Shown in pieces: positions 24,650 to 33,041 of a stretch of 64,000 nt of DNA. The notes under the pieces are model-generated. The model did not search any database. It saw nothing but the letters and a program-made list of their open reading frames with translations, and was not told the DNA's origin. Numbering within the stretch: the stretch's first letter is position 1; every line of letters starts with the position of its first letter. The DNA lies in assembly GCA_965207585.1 (NCBI GenBank), contig CBDBMT010000003.1, positions 3,844,001-3,908,000 of the forward strand, given 5' to 3'. Source of the DNA: Bin87 sp965207585 (GTDB taxonomy: Bacteria > Chloroflexota > Dehalococcoidia > Lucifugimonadales > UBA3495). The position numbers and the translations under genes are program-made.

Positions 24650-25273
24650 CTAACCGCGATCCCTGTGCCGGCCCCAGCGGGTATCACTCTCGCCATCGCC
24701 GTCAGCGTCCCCGTGGCCGTGGCGACCGTGCTTTCGGGAAACTTCGGGAAGCGAGTCCGGTCGGTCGTCGTGCCAGGCATCCAGGGCATCGGACTCATCT
24801 TGCGTCAACTTCTCGTTTTCCACCAGCCTTGCAAGGAAATTATCCACCTTGTCGGCATCGGAGGTCCCGGCGAGACGCAGCGCCAGCGGGCCGGAGTTGG
24901 CGGGCCGCTCGTCGAACCACGTGTTGGCCGCGTCCGCTTGCTCTTGCGTCAGGCTCTCATCCGTAACCCAAGCCGCCATGCGTTCCTCAAACTTGGTATT
25001 GGCCTGCTCGTCCAGCGCGGTGGTAAAAGCCGCCTCCAGCGTAGCCTGCTCGATGCCCAGTATTTCGGCAGCCCGTGCCATGATAGCGCTGCCATTGCCC
25101 TTGCCGCCCCAGCGATCGTCGTGATCGTAACCGTAGGGCAGCGCGTTGCCGATTACGCGGGGCGGCGCGCCGGCGGCGAACACGGTGCCACCAACCAACC
25201 CGACGGCCAGCAGCGCCACTGACGCTACGACCACGAACCAGCGCTTGCGGATATTGCGAATTCGGTTGAACAT
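24650..25273 (-). CDS. Secreted DUF2680-like protein with His/Asp-rich tail
   Basis: A 207-residue exported protein. Residues 11-33 are a signal peptide or anchor (WFVVVASVALLAVGLVGG). The middle has two helical repeats of the DUF2680 type: LTQEQADAANTWFDERP and LTQDESDALDAWHDDRP. The C-terminal 30 residues are rich in His, Asp, Arg and Gly and could bind metal or polyanions. AGGAGG lies seven bases before the ATG. It follows the histidine kinase by about 90 bases on the same strand and is probably in its operon, perhaps as a sensed or regulated envelope protein; that role is inference. Confidence 0.65.
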   Translation of the reverse strand: MFNRIRNIRKRWFVVVASVALLAVGLVGGTVFAAGAPPRVIGNALPYGYDHDDRWGGKGNGSAIMARAAEILGIEQATLEAAFTTALDEQANTKFEERMAAWVTDESLTQEQADAANTWFDERPANSGPLALRLAGTSDADKVDNFLARLVENEKLTQDESDALDAWHDDRPDSLPEVSRKHGRHGHGDADGDGESDTRWGRHRDRG

Positions 25274-25362
25274 TTTTGCCTCCTGCGCCGCCTCGAATGG
25301 TGGTTGTCTCAGTCCACGGCGGCTTGATGAGTGCAGGATAGGGACCCGATGTTCAGAAATTG

Positions 25363-26811
25363 TTAATGTCCGGCCGCAGGTAAATCGAACCCGAAACGGC
25401 TGCCCGTCCCTTCTTCGCTCTCCGCCCGGATAGCGCCTCCGTGCGCTTCCACCAGCTGGCGGGCGATGGTCAGGCCCAGGCCGGACCCGCCCGTTCCACG
25501 GTCGCGGGACGGGTCCACCCGATAAAGGCGGTCAAACACGTGCGGCAGCGCTTCGGAAGGGATCCCCGGCCCGGTATCCGTAACCTCCACCCTGATGGAG
25601 CCCGCAGTCTGACTGGCGGCTACCGCCACCCGGCCTCCAGGAGGGGTGTGCCGGATGGCGTTGTCAACCAGATTGGCCAGAACCTGCTCGATGCGGACGC
25701 GGTCAACTGCCACGGTTGGCAATGCCTCTTCGACCGTTGTTTCCAACCGCACCTCCTCGGCTTCTGCCCTGGCGCGGAACGAGGTTGTCACCCGTTGAAC
25801 GATTTCACCAACGGACGCCGGGCTCAAGTCCAGTCGCAATTCCTGAGCTTCCCATTGGGCCAGCAGCCGCAGGTCGTCCACCAGGCGGTTCAGGTGAAGA
25901 GCCTGGAGATGCACGGTTTCCAGGTTAGCGGCATCGGGTTCCAGGAGACCGTCCTGCATCGCCTCGATATGACCCTGGATGTTGGACAACGGCGTCCGCA
26001 ATTCGTGGGCCACGTCGGACACCAGTGACTGGCGTTGCCGCTCCGATTCTTCCAGGGCATCGGCCATGGAGTTGAATGTCCGGCCTAATTCCGCTATTTC
26101 ATCACTGCCCTTGACGTCTGCCCGACTGGACAAGTCACCGCTGCCAAGTCCCCGGGCCGCGGTCGTCAAGCTGCCAATAGACGCCAGCATACGTCTCGAC
26201 ATGAAAATCACCAGCAGGATGCCAGCAACGCCGGCTACTGCACCAGCGATTTTCAGCGCCCTTCCCACGGCATCCACAAGCCGCGACAGGGGAGGTTCCG
26301 CATCCGGCGGCGGTTCTCCGTTTGAACCCAAATGCGGGGGATGCACGAAGCCCCCGCGACCGCGCACAGCCATCGCCACCAGGCCGATCTGGGTTCCGTC
26401 GGCTACTATGGGAGCGAAATACTGCGGAGGCACGGCATCGTCCGAATCGTCGTCATGGTTGGAGAATATCCAGTTGCGGCCGTCATGCCCCCGGCGCCGG
26501 TCATTGTGGAAGCCGCTGTCGGCGACTACCCGACCTTCCGAGTCCAGCACGATGATTTCCCGTTCCGTCTGGAAGCTGATCCGGTTGACGAATCTCTGTG
26601 CGCCGTTCCATCCTCCGTTGGTCTCGTGGAATTCGGCCAGGGCAACCACGATACGGCTGGCCCGCACGCGGTCCTGCTCCACCTGTACCCTGGACACTTC
26701 CCGCTGCGCGGCGAAGCCGGTGAGCAAGCCCACCGACCCCAGGGCCAACGCCAGGATCACGGCGAACCCCAGCGCCAGACGCCACCGGAGGCCGAACCGC
26801 CATCTAGGCAT
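25363..26811 (-). CDS. Two-component sensor histidine kinase
   Basis: A 482-residue membrane kinase. TM1 is at about residues 11-33, an extracytoplasmic sensor domain at 34-185, TM2 at 187-205 and a HAMP linker at 206-255. The phospho-acceptor His269 lies in VSDVAHELRTPLSNIQGH, and the ATPase domain shows NLVDNAIRHTP (N box), DTGPGIP and GGSGLGLTIARQLVEAHGG. The sensor contains a striking His/Asp/Asn-rich segment (101-125). The start at 26811 overlaps the response-regulator stop by eight bases. A longer frame to 26967 is antisense noise within the regulator gene. It resembles BaeS/CusS-type envelope-stress or metal sensors. Confidence 0.92.
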   Translation of the reverse strand: MPRWRFGLRWRLALGFAVILALALGSVGLLTGFAAQREVSRVQVEQDRVRASRIVVALAEFHETNGGWNGAQRFVNRISFQTEREIIVLDSEGRVVADSGFHNDRRRGHDGRNWIFSNHDDDSDDAVPPQYFAPIVADGTQIGLVAMAVRGRGGFVHPPHLGSNGEPPPDAEPPLSRLVDAVGRALKIAGAVAGVAGILLVIFMSRRMLASIGSLTTAARGLGSGDLSSRADVKGSDEIAELGRTFNSMADALEESERQRQSLVSDVAHELRTPLSNIQGHIEAMQDGLLEPDAANLETVHLQALHLNRLVDDLRLLAQWEAQELRLDLSPASVGEIVQRVTTSFRARAEAEEVRLETTVEEALPTVAVDRVRIEQVLANLVDNAIRHTPPGGRVAVAASQTAGSIRVEVTDTGPGIPSEALPHVFDRLYRVDPSRDRGTGGSGLGLTIARQLVEAHGGAIRAESEEGTGSRFGFDLPAAGH

Positions 26812-27490
26812 CGCCGAACCGGTAGCCCACGCCGTGAACGGTCTGCACGTAGCGGGGTTTCCGCACGTCGGGCTCGATCTTCCGCCGCAAGTTGGCGATG
26901 TGCACGTCCACCGTCCGGTCATACCCGTCGAAGTCGTACCCGAAGACGCCCTCGATGATCTGGTCACGGGAGAACGGCCGGCCGGGTTGGGACGCCAGCA
27001 TGGAAAGGAGCCGGAACTCCGTCGGGGTCAACGACGGCCTCTCGCCTCCCCTTACCACCGTCTGCATCCTGAAGTCGATGGTGATCCCGTTATATTCGAT
27101 CATCGGAGGTTGCGACGGGGAATGCCGGGAGGTCCTCCGCAAGACGGCGCGCACCCGGGCCGCCAGCTCTCGCGGGCTGAAGGGCTTCACGATGTAATCG
27201 TCGGCGCCCAAATCCAGGCCGGCCAGGCGGTCGTCCTCGTCGACGCGGGCGGTGGCCATGATGATGGGCACGTCGGATTCCTCCCGCAATGCCCGACAAA
27301 CGCTCATGCCGTCCAGCCGGGGCAGCATCAGGTCGAGAACTATCAGGTCGGGATTGTCGACGCGGGCCGCATTGAGGCCGGACACGCCGTCGCCTGCGGT
27401 GGCCACTGTATGGCCGTCACGTTCGAGGTACAACCTGATAATCCGCGCAATGCCCGGATCGTCCTCGATTACCAGTATGTCGCTCGCCAT
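26804..27490 (-). CDS. OmpR/PhoB-family response regulator
   Basis: A 228-residue regulator. The receiver domain covers residues 1-120, with acidic pocket Asp10/Asp11, phosphorylation site Asp53 in IVLDLMLPRLDG, a Thr in MATARVDEDD and Lys in YIVKPFSPREL. The winged-helix DNA-binding domain follows, with LTPTEFRLLSMLASQPGRPF and RTVDVHIANLRRKIEPD. It is the partner of the overlapping kinase gene. The start at 27490 (MASDILVIEDD) fits the family; ATGs upstream at 27508 and 27553 are possible. Two inverted repeat copies lie just upstream. Confidence 0.93.
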   Translation of the reverse strand: MASDILVIEDDPGIARIIRLYLERDGHTVATAGDGVSGLNAARVDNPDLIVLDLMLPRLDGMSVCRALREESDVPIIMATARVDEDDRLAGLDLGADDYIVKPFSPRELAARVRAVLRRTSRHSPSQPPMIEYNGITIDFRMQTVVRGGERPSLTPTEFRLLSMLASQPGRPFSRDQIIEGVFGYDFDGYDRTVDVHIANLRRKIEPDVRKPRYVQTVHGVGYRFGDA

Positions 27491-27546
27491 GTCAAACACG
27501 GATCCCATCGGGGTAGCGTTTCGTTTCAGGTGGTTCGGTTGATTAT

Positions 27547-27612
27547 CCGTCACTCCGGCGAAAGCCGGAGTCCAGAAAACGCTACTGGATTCCGGCTTTC
27601 GCCGGAATGACG
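27547..27612. repeat. Inverted pair of the dispersed hairpin repeat (copies 2 and 3)
   Basis: Copy 2 (27547-27575) reads CACTCCGGCGAAAGCCGGAG in its core, opposite in orientation to copy 3 (27585-27612), which has the ATTCCGGC/GCCGGAAT core. The two are separated by nine bases, so the pair can fold as two small hairpins or one long cruciform. Located upstream of the response-regulator gene. Confidence 0.85.
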
Positions 27613-27668
27613 AGAAGGTTAAATCACTTAAACTGCAACGCTACCTCCCATCGACGGCGCCCGTCCAA

Positions 27669-29285
27669 CTACTCGCCGGTTTCCCCGCGCAGCATATCCC
27701 CGTAGAAGTGCAGGAGGCTGGTCACGGGATTGCCCGCCATCTGCCCCAGGCCGCACAGGGAGGCGGCGCCGACGATTTCGGCCAGGTCTCGTAGGTCTTG
27801 CAGGTCCGAGTGCCTGGGATCGCCGGCGGCCAGTCGCTCCAAAGCTTCCGCGATCCGGGGAGTTCCCTCCCGGCAGGGGGTGCACTTGCCGCAAGACTCG
27901 GCGGCGTTGTACCGGCTCAGGCGAGCGGCCACCTGTACAGGAGACGCCCGGTCGTCAAAGACCGTGATGCCTCCCGCTCCCATGACCACCCCGCTGGCGT
28001 GCAGCATTCCGGGACGCAGCGGCACGTCCAGCTCGCTGGCCGGCAGCAGGCCGCTGGATGGCCCGCCCACCGCAGCGAACCCCAGGGCCCGCCCCTCGGG
28101 CACGCCTCCGCCCACGAGATCAATCACCTGCCGGACCGTGGTGCCCATGGGCACCTCAGCCAGACCGGGACGCCGTACTGCCCCGCCCAGCGATACCAGT
28201 CGAGTACCCCTCGCTTCGTTTAGCCCAATCGACGCGAACCGGCGCACCCCGCCACGCAAAATCGCGGGCAAATTAGCGAGGGTTTCAACGTTGTTGATGA
28301 CCGTAGGCTCACCGTAAAGTCCGGCGTCGGTCGGGAACGGCGGACGCAGGCGCGGTTCCCGTCGGCGACCTTCCACCGTGTTGAGCAGCGTGGTTTCCTC
28401 ACCGCACACGTAGCCGCCGGCACCTCGCCGGACGGTGACCGAGCAGGCAAAGCCACTGCCCAGCACGTCGTCGCCGACCAGACCAGCCGCCTCTGCCACG
28501 GCCAGAGCGGCGGTCATGCGATCCGCCGAAAGATCCGCCTCCGCGTTGATGTAGATCACCACGTTGCCGGCTCCGGTGGCGTAGGCGGCAATGAGCGCCC
28601 CTTCGATGATGCGGTGCGGATTGCCCTCCATCAGGTGCCGGTCCTTGAATACCCCGGGTTCGCCCTCTTCCGCGTTTACCACCAGGTGACGCCGGGCCGC
28701 GTCGACTCTTCGCGCTGCCTGCCACTTCCGCGCCGCCGGGAAATAAGCGCCGCCTCGACCCAGGAGTCCGGCCTCCAGCGCCAGCGCGCTGACCGCTTCC
28801 GGGCACATCAACAAGGCGTCGGCCAGCCCCAGGTAGCCGGAATTGGCCACGTACTCGTCGAGAGAGACGGGGTCAACGCTGCCGATGCTCTCCATCAGGG
28901 CAATGTGCTGGGCTGCGAAAAACGCCTCCAACTCGTCTTGCGGACGTGCCCGTTCCCGCGCGCCCCCTTTTGCCGCTGCGACGATCTCCGCGAGATCCAC
29001 ATCTTCCCCTACTCGGTCGAAAAATCTTGCCCTGCCATCCGGCAGCTCTACTACCACCTGCGTCGCCGCGAAACAGGCTCCGTCGCAGCCGGCCGCTACT
29101 ACGACCACGTCGTCGCGGCCTTGGAACAGTTGGACTAACCGCTGATGAATGTCGGCCGCGCCCACCGCCTGGCTGCAGTGGCCCCACTGCACGACCACCC
29201 GGGCGACGTCCGCCATTCCGGCGCGGCCTCCGAGCGCAGCGTCACGCATCGCCTGCCAGGCCGACCGGCAATCTGGGGAGGTCAT
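27669..29285 (-). CDS. NADH-binding flavoprotein subunit, NuoF/FdhB-like
   Basis: A 538-residue protein of the 51-kDa NADH dehydrogenase / formate dehydrogenase beta family. An N-terminal thioredoxin-like domain precedes the NuoF core: GLLGRGGAYFPAARKW (NADH site), NAEEGEPGVFKDRHLMEGNP (FMN site), an SLBB segment and the 4Fe-4S ligands in ESCGKCTPCREGT and SLCGLGQ. It passes electrons from NADH to a partner catalytic subunit, or the reverse. The ATG at 29285 overlaps the NuoE-like stop (ATGA). No catalytic formate dehydrogenase or hydrogenase subunit is found in the window. Confidence 0.9.
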   Translation of the reverse strand: MTSPDCRSAWQAMRDAALGGRAGMADVARVVVQWGHCSQAVGAADIHQRLVQLFQGRDDVVVVAAGCDGACFAATQVVVELPDGRARFFDRVGEDVDLAEIVAAAKGGARERARPQDELEAFFAAQHIALMESIGSVDPVSLDEYVANSGYLGLADALLMCPEAVSALALEAGLLGRGGAYFPAARKWQAARRVDAARRHLVVNAEEGEPGVFKDRHLMEGNPHRIIEGALIAAYATGAGNVVIYINAEADLSADRMTAALAVAEAAGLVGDDVLGSGFACSVTVRRGAGGYVCGEETTLLNTVEGRRREPRLRPPFPTDAGLYGEPTVINNVETLANLPAILRGGVRRFASIGLNEARGTRLVSLGGAVRRPGLAEVPMGTTVRQVIDLVGGGVPEGRALGFAAVGGPSSGLLPASELDVPLRPGMLHASGVVMGAGGITVFDDRASPVQVAARLSRYNAAESCGKCTPCREGTPRIAEALERLAAGDPRHSDLQDLRDLAEIVGAASLCGLGQMAGNPVTSLLHFYGDMLRGETGE

Positions 29286-29812
29286 GCGGGGACGTTCTCG
29301 ATAAGGGAGGCCATTCGCCCCGCGTCCACGCGGCCGCGCCAACTCCCGTTGACCCGAACGGCCGGAGCCAACCCGCACATGAAGGCACAGGCAGTAGTAG
29401 TCACACTAGTGGTGTCTTCTGTATCCGGGCGTTGCAAGGCTGCGTTCAGCAGCTCCTCGCTGCCCGACTGCCAGCAGGTCAGGCCAGTGCACACGACGAT
29501 GCTGCGCCGGCTTGGCGGGTTGAGTTGCAACTCGGAGTACGAGGTGGCTGCTCCATAAACTTCGGAGGCCGGCACGCGGAGATGCCAACCCACAACCTGC
29601 AACGCCCACTCTGGCAGGTAACCGTGTTCGTGTTGCAGATAATGCAGCACGGGGAGAAGGTTGTGCCGGCTGCGATCAGGGAATTGGTCGCGCAGAACGC
29701 GGCGCAGGTCGGATTGACGCCCCCGACGTTCGGCGTCCGCCGTCCCGTCGCTCGCGGGGTCGACGTCATTGTCACGCCGGCGCCTACGTCGCATTTCTGG
29801 TCCGTCTACCAT
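29282..29812 (-). CDS. NuoE-like 2Fe-2S thioredoxin-fold subunit
   Basis: A 176-residue protein of the 24-kDa NADH dehydrogenase family. After an Arg/Asp-rich 40-residue N-terminus comes the helical domain (LLPVLHYLQHEHGYLPEWAL) and the 2Fe-2S domain, with ligands in VCTGLTC (C-x4-C) and ACAFMC (C-x3-C). It forms a diaphorase module with the overlapping NuoF-like protein. The start ATG at 29812 lies six bases after a TATAAT box, predicting a leaderless message. It lacks the usual neighbours of complex I. Confidence 0.88.
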   Translation of the reverse strand: MVDGPEMRRRRRRDNDVDPASDGTADAERRGRQSDLRRVLRDQFPDRSRHNLLPVLHYLQHEHGYLPEWALQVVGWHLRVPASEVYGAATSYSELQLNPPSRRSIVVCTGLTCWQSGSEELLNAALQRPDTEDTTSVTTTACAFMCGLAPAVRVNGSWRGRVDAGRMASLIENVPA

Positions 29813-29818
29813 CGTGGG

Positions 29819-29827
29819 ATTATATCA
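29819..29827 (-). promoter_or_regulatory. Extended -10 element six bases before the nuoE-like ATG
   Basis: Minus strand TGA-TATAAT (29819-29827). Only CCCACG separates it from the ATG at 29812, so transcription should begin at or next to the start codon. No good -35 is visible, which is tolerated by extended -10 promoters. Confidence 0.5.
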
Positions 29828-29896
29828 GCCCTAATCGTTGAAACACCTGTAATTAACATATACGTTCAGAGCTATCGCATGTGAACTGTTTAATCA

Positions 29897-30001
29897 CCGT
29901 CATTCCGGCGAAAGCCGGAATCCAGATGCCTAAATTATCAGTTACGTTGCGGAAATGAAGCGTCTGCCGGTGATTGGACTCCGGCTTTCGCCGGAGTGAC
30001 G
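29897..30001. repeat. Inverted pair of the dispersed hairpin repeat (copies 4 and 5)
   Basis: Copy 4 (29897-29925) and copy 5 (29975-30001) face each other across 49 bases of AT-richer sequence. Cores are CATTCCGGCGAAAGCCGGAA and ACTCCGGCTTTCGCCGGAGT. The pair sits in the divergent region between the nuoE-like gene and the alpha/beta hydrolase gene; the rest of that gap holds only promoter sequences. Confidence 0.85.
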
Positions 30002-30033
30002 GGGTTAGAATTTCATATGCGATAGCCTTGGGT

Positions 30034-30062
30034 TTGACCCCCTGCCGGCGCGTTGCTAACAT
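30034..30062 (+). promoter_or_regulatory. Promoter of the alpha/beta hydrolase-domain gene
   Basis: TTGACC (30034-30039), 17 bases, TAACAT (30057-30062), with TGC immediately before the -10. The predicted leader is about 27 bases and contains CGGAGG before ATG 30096. Confidence 0.6.
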
Positions 30063-30095
30063 CCCATCAACTGAACCGCATCCCGGAGGATCGCC

Positions 30096-32033
30096 ATGCC
30101 CGTCGTCTCTGTTGACATTAAAAGCCGCCAACCGTACGCCGATGGGACCTCGTTCGGCGCACCCGGTGATTACGAGCGTATCGACGGCGTGCTCGGGTTT
30201 GCGGTAGACCCTGGCAATCCGGCCAATTCGGCCATCGTTGACCTGGAATACGCTCCGGTGGACGGTGAGGGATGCGTCCGGTTCGAGTCTGACTTTACCC
30301 TGGTATCTCCCCGCGACGCATCAAAGGGCAACGGCCGCGTGATCGTCGAAGTGGTCAATCGGGGCCGCCGCCGCACTGTGGCATTTTTCAATCGCGGACC
30401 GACGCCTCCCATCGACTCCGACGCCATCCCGGAAGGCGACGGGTTCCTGCTCCGCCACGGGTATTCCGTGTTGTCCATTGGCTGGCAGTGGGACGTGTAC
30501 CGCAGCGACGCACTGCTCGGCCTCGACGCTCCGGGGATCAGCATCAATGACCAGCCCGTGACCGGCCAAGCCTGTGTCGAGATGCGGCCCAACGTTGAGG
30601 AACGCACCCGCCTCCTGGCCAACCGGGAGCACCAGCCGTATCCGGTGGCCGACCCGGACGACCCTGACGCCATGCTGCTGGTGCGGGACTGGGAGGATGG
30701 TCCCGACACTGTGATCCCTCGCTCGCAGTGGCATTTCCCGGATGCCGAGCACGTCACCCTGGAATCCGGGTTCCAACCGGGCAAGATCTACTACGTCATT
30801 TACACCGCCGAGAACCCGGTGGTAGTCGGGTGCGGGATGTTGGCCATCCGAGAGGCTGCCAGTTGGTTGCGCGAATCCTCCGACGGCAACGCGGTGCACA
30901 ACGGGTACGAGCGGGTTTACGGACACGGCGTTTCGCAATGCGGACGGCTGCTCCGTCACATGCTCTACCTGGGCCTGAACCTGGATCAGGAGGGGCGACC
31001 GACGTTCGACGGTTTGTTGCCGCACGTGGCCGGCGGGCGGATGGGCGAGCTCAACCACCGTTTCGCCCAACCTTCCTGCCAGTCCAACCCGGGCTTCGGG
31101 CACCAGTTCCCCTTTGCCGACGACACGCTCGCCGACCCGCTGACCGAACAGACCGACGGCCTGCTACAGCGGTTGCGCGAACTCGACGCCGTTCCCAAGA
31201 TTATCTATACCGACTCCGCCGCAGAATACTGGCGCGGCGATGCAGCCCTCACGCACGTGGACGGCACTGGGCTGCAGGACCTGGAGCCGGCGCCGGAGAC
31301 GCGGCGCTACCTGTTCGCCGGTACTCAGCATCTGCCGGGCGCGCCTGAACTGATGATCGGCCAGGGACCCGACGGTTCCACCGGCATGCATCCCTACAAC
31401 GCGGTGGACTACATTCCCCTGCTCCGGGCGGCACTATTCAACCTGGACCGCTGGGTTTCCGAAGGGATTGAGCCGCCGCCCAGTATGCACCCGAGGCTGC
31501 ACGACGACACCGCGATAACCGAGGCCGAGTATCTGGCCGGTTCGGTGAGCGTTCCAGACCGCAGCCTGCCTGATCCCAGTCGCCTGTGGCGCATCCGTGA
31601 AATCGACGTGGGGCCTCACGCCAAGCACGGCATCGCGTCCTACCCGGTGAAGGAAGGCCGGGAGTACCCCCAACTGGTCCCGGCCGCGGACGCCGACGGA
31701 AACGATCTGGGCGGGATACGCTTGCCGGACCTTACGGTTCCCGTGGGCACGCACACCGGCTGGAACCTGCGGCACCCGGACACCGGCGCGCCCGAACAGC
31801 TGATATCCATGCAAGGCTCCACGCATTGGTTCCCGGCCACGGAGGCCCAGCGCAACGCCGTTTCTGATCCGCGCCCATCCCTCGAATCACGATACGCCAG
31901 CCGGGAGGAGTACGCCTCTATGGTCAGGGACGCGGCAGCAAAGTTGGCGGAGGACAGATACCTACTGGCCGAAGATGTCGACCTGGTGGTCAACTCGTGC
32001 CTCGAACGGTACGACTGCGCCATGGACGGCTGA
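30096..32033 (+). CDS. Alpha/beta hydrolase domain-containing protein (Abhydrolase_10 type)
   Basis: A 645-residue protein of the large alpha/beta-hydrolase-domain family (PF20091). The N-terminal beta-rich segment (to about 120) includes RVIVEVVNRGRRRTVAFFN; the hydrolase core has the nucleophile elbow GHGVSQCGRLLRH, with Ser in GVSQCG, and PKIIYTDSAAEYWRGDAALT. The expected late histidine lies in the region of TQHLPG at about 405. No signal peptide is visible. Substrates for the family are not established. The gene is monocistronic or the first of a unit running into dapB 65 bases later. Confidence 0.85.
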   Translation: MPVVSVDIKSRQPYADGTSFGAPGDYERIDGVLGFAVDPGNPANSAIVDLEYAPVDGEGCVRFESDFTLVSPRDASKGNGRVIVEVVNRGRRRTVAFFNRGPTPPIDSDAIPEGDGFLLRHGYSVLSIGWQWDVYRSDALLGLDAPGISINDQPVTGQACVEMRPNVEERTRLLANREHQPYPVADPDDPDAMLLVRDWEDGPDTVIPRSQWHFPDAEHVTLESGFQPGKIYYVIYTAENPVVVGCGMLAIREAASWLRESSDGNAVHNGYERVYGHGVSQCGRLLRHMLYLGLNLDQEGRPTFDGLLPHVAGGRMGELNHRFAQPSCQSNPGFGHQFPFADDTLADPLTEQTDGLLQRLRELDAVPKIIYTDSAAEYWRGDAALTHVDGTGLQDLEPAPETRRYLFAGTQHLPGAPELMIGQGPDGSTGMHPYNAVDYIPLLRAALFNLDRWVSEGIEPPPSMHPRLHDDTAITEAEYLAGSVSVPDRSLPDPSRLWRIREIDVGPHAKHGIASYPVKEGREYPQLVPAADADGNDLGGIRLPDLTVPVGTHTGWNLRHPDTGAPEQLISMQGSTHWFPATEAQRNAVSDPRPSLESRYASREEYASMVRDAAAKLAEDRYLLAEDVDLVVNSCLERYDCAMDG

Positions 32034-32098
32034 ATTCATCGAACGATCCACAGCACGACAACTGACCGGATTTCCCCAATCGAAGGCGAGGTAGAGCT

Positions 32099-32908
32099 AT
32101 GACGGTTTCAACCAACAACGGCACAATCTCGGTAGTCGTGCACGGCGCCACAGGCAGAATGGGAGCCGAAACCGTGCGCGCGGTAGCGGCGGCGGACGAC
32201 GTGACGCTGGTCGGCGCCACCTGCCATACTCCCAGGGGCGACGCGTTGCCCACACCTGCCGGCGAAGTCCCGCTGTCCACTGATTTGGCCTCCATGCTGG
32301 ACGCGACGCAGCCGCAGGTAATGGTCGAGTTCACCCACGCCGCAGCCTGCATGGAAGCCGCGCCGCTGGCCGCCAGCCGGGGCATCCACATGGTGCTGGG
32401 CGCCAGCGGGCTCAACGCTGACCAACTGCAAACGCTGGACACGATGAGCCGCGAACACGGCATCGGCGTGATCGTCGCCCCGAACTTCGCCCTGGGCGCG
32501 GTGGTACTCAAGAAACTGGCGGAGCAGGCGGCCGCATTTTTCGACTACGTCGACGTGGTCGAGGCGCACCACGAAATGAAGATCGACGCCCCTTCCGGAT
32601 TTTCCCTGGCCATCGCCCGGGGCGTCCGCGATTCTCGGGGCAGCGACTTCCAGCGCAACGAGACCACCGTTCATCACTTGCCGGAAACTCGAGGTGGCGA
32701 CGTGGGCGGCGTCGGCATCCACAGCCTGCGGCTGCCCGGTCGCAGCGCTCACCATGAAGTGATTTTCGGGGCAGCTGGCCAGACCTTGAGCATCCGGCAC
32801 GACACGCTGGGCCGAGACTGCTACATGCCGGGAGTGCTCCGCTGCGTTCGGGAGGTCGTGCGCCGGCCCGGCCTGACGGTAGGCTTGGAGGCCGTGTTGG
32901 GCCTGTAG
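32099..32908 (+). CDS. dapB: 4-hydroxy-tetrahydrodipicolinate reductase
   Basis: A 269-residue NAD(P)H-dependent enzyme of the diaminopimelate/lysine pathway, acting after DapA. The cofactor motif VVHGATGRMGAETVRAV is at 13-29. The catalytic block EAHHEMKIDAPSG at 155-167 contains His157, His158 and Lys161. The following residue is Phe where the family nearly always has Thr (DAPSGT), a change next to the substrate carboxylate pocket. It is upstream of asd and dapA on the same strand, so three lysine-pathway genes cluster here. GAGGT precedes the ATG. Confidence 0.95.
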   Translation: MTVSTNNGTISVVVHGATGRMGAETVRAVAAADDVTLVGATCHTPRGDALPTPAGEVPLSTDLASMLDATQPQVMVEFTHAAACMEAAPLAASRGIHMVLGASGLNADQLQTLDTMSREHGIGVIVAPNFALGAVVLKKLAEQAAAFFDYVDVVEAHHEMKIDAPSGFSLAIARGVRDSRGSDFQRNETTVHHLPETRGGDVGGVGIHSLRLPGRSAHHEVIFGAAGQTLSIRHDTLGRDCYMPGVLRCVREVVRRPGLTVGLEAVLGL

Positions 32909-33041
32909 CCTGCCGCGCAGCCGCCCGCGTTTTTATGGACGGAAAAGACGGCTGGTTGTACCCTGATTAAGGGAAATGCGGAAGCGGGTAGCATCGCCGC
33001 GCCATTCCGCAAATTCAATCTTCAACCACGGCAGGAACAAC

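Noticed and set aside
27547..27612. Possible CRISPR repeat pair
   Set aside because: The copies are inverted, not direct, and there is no regular spacer array; they match the dispersed hairpin repeat.
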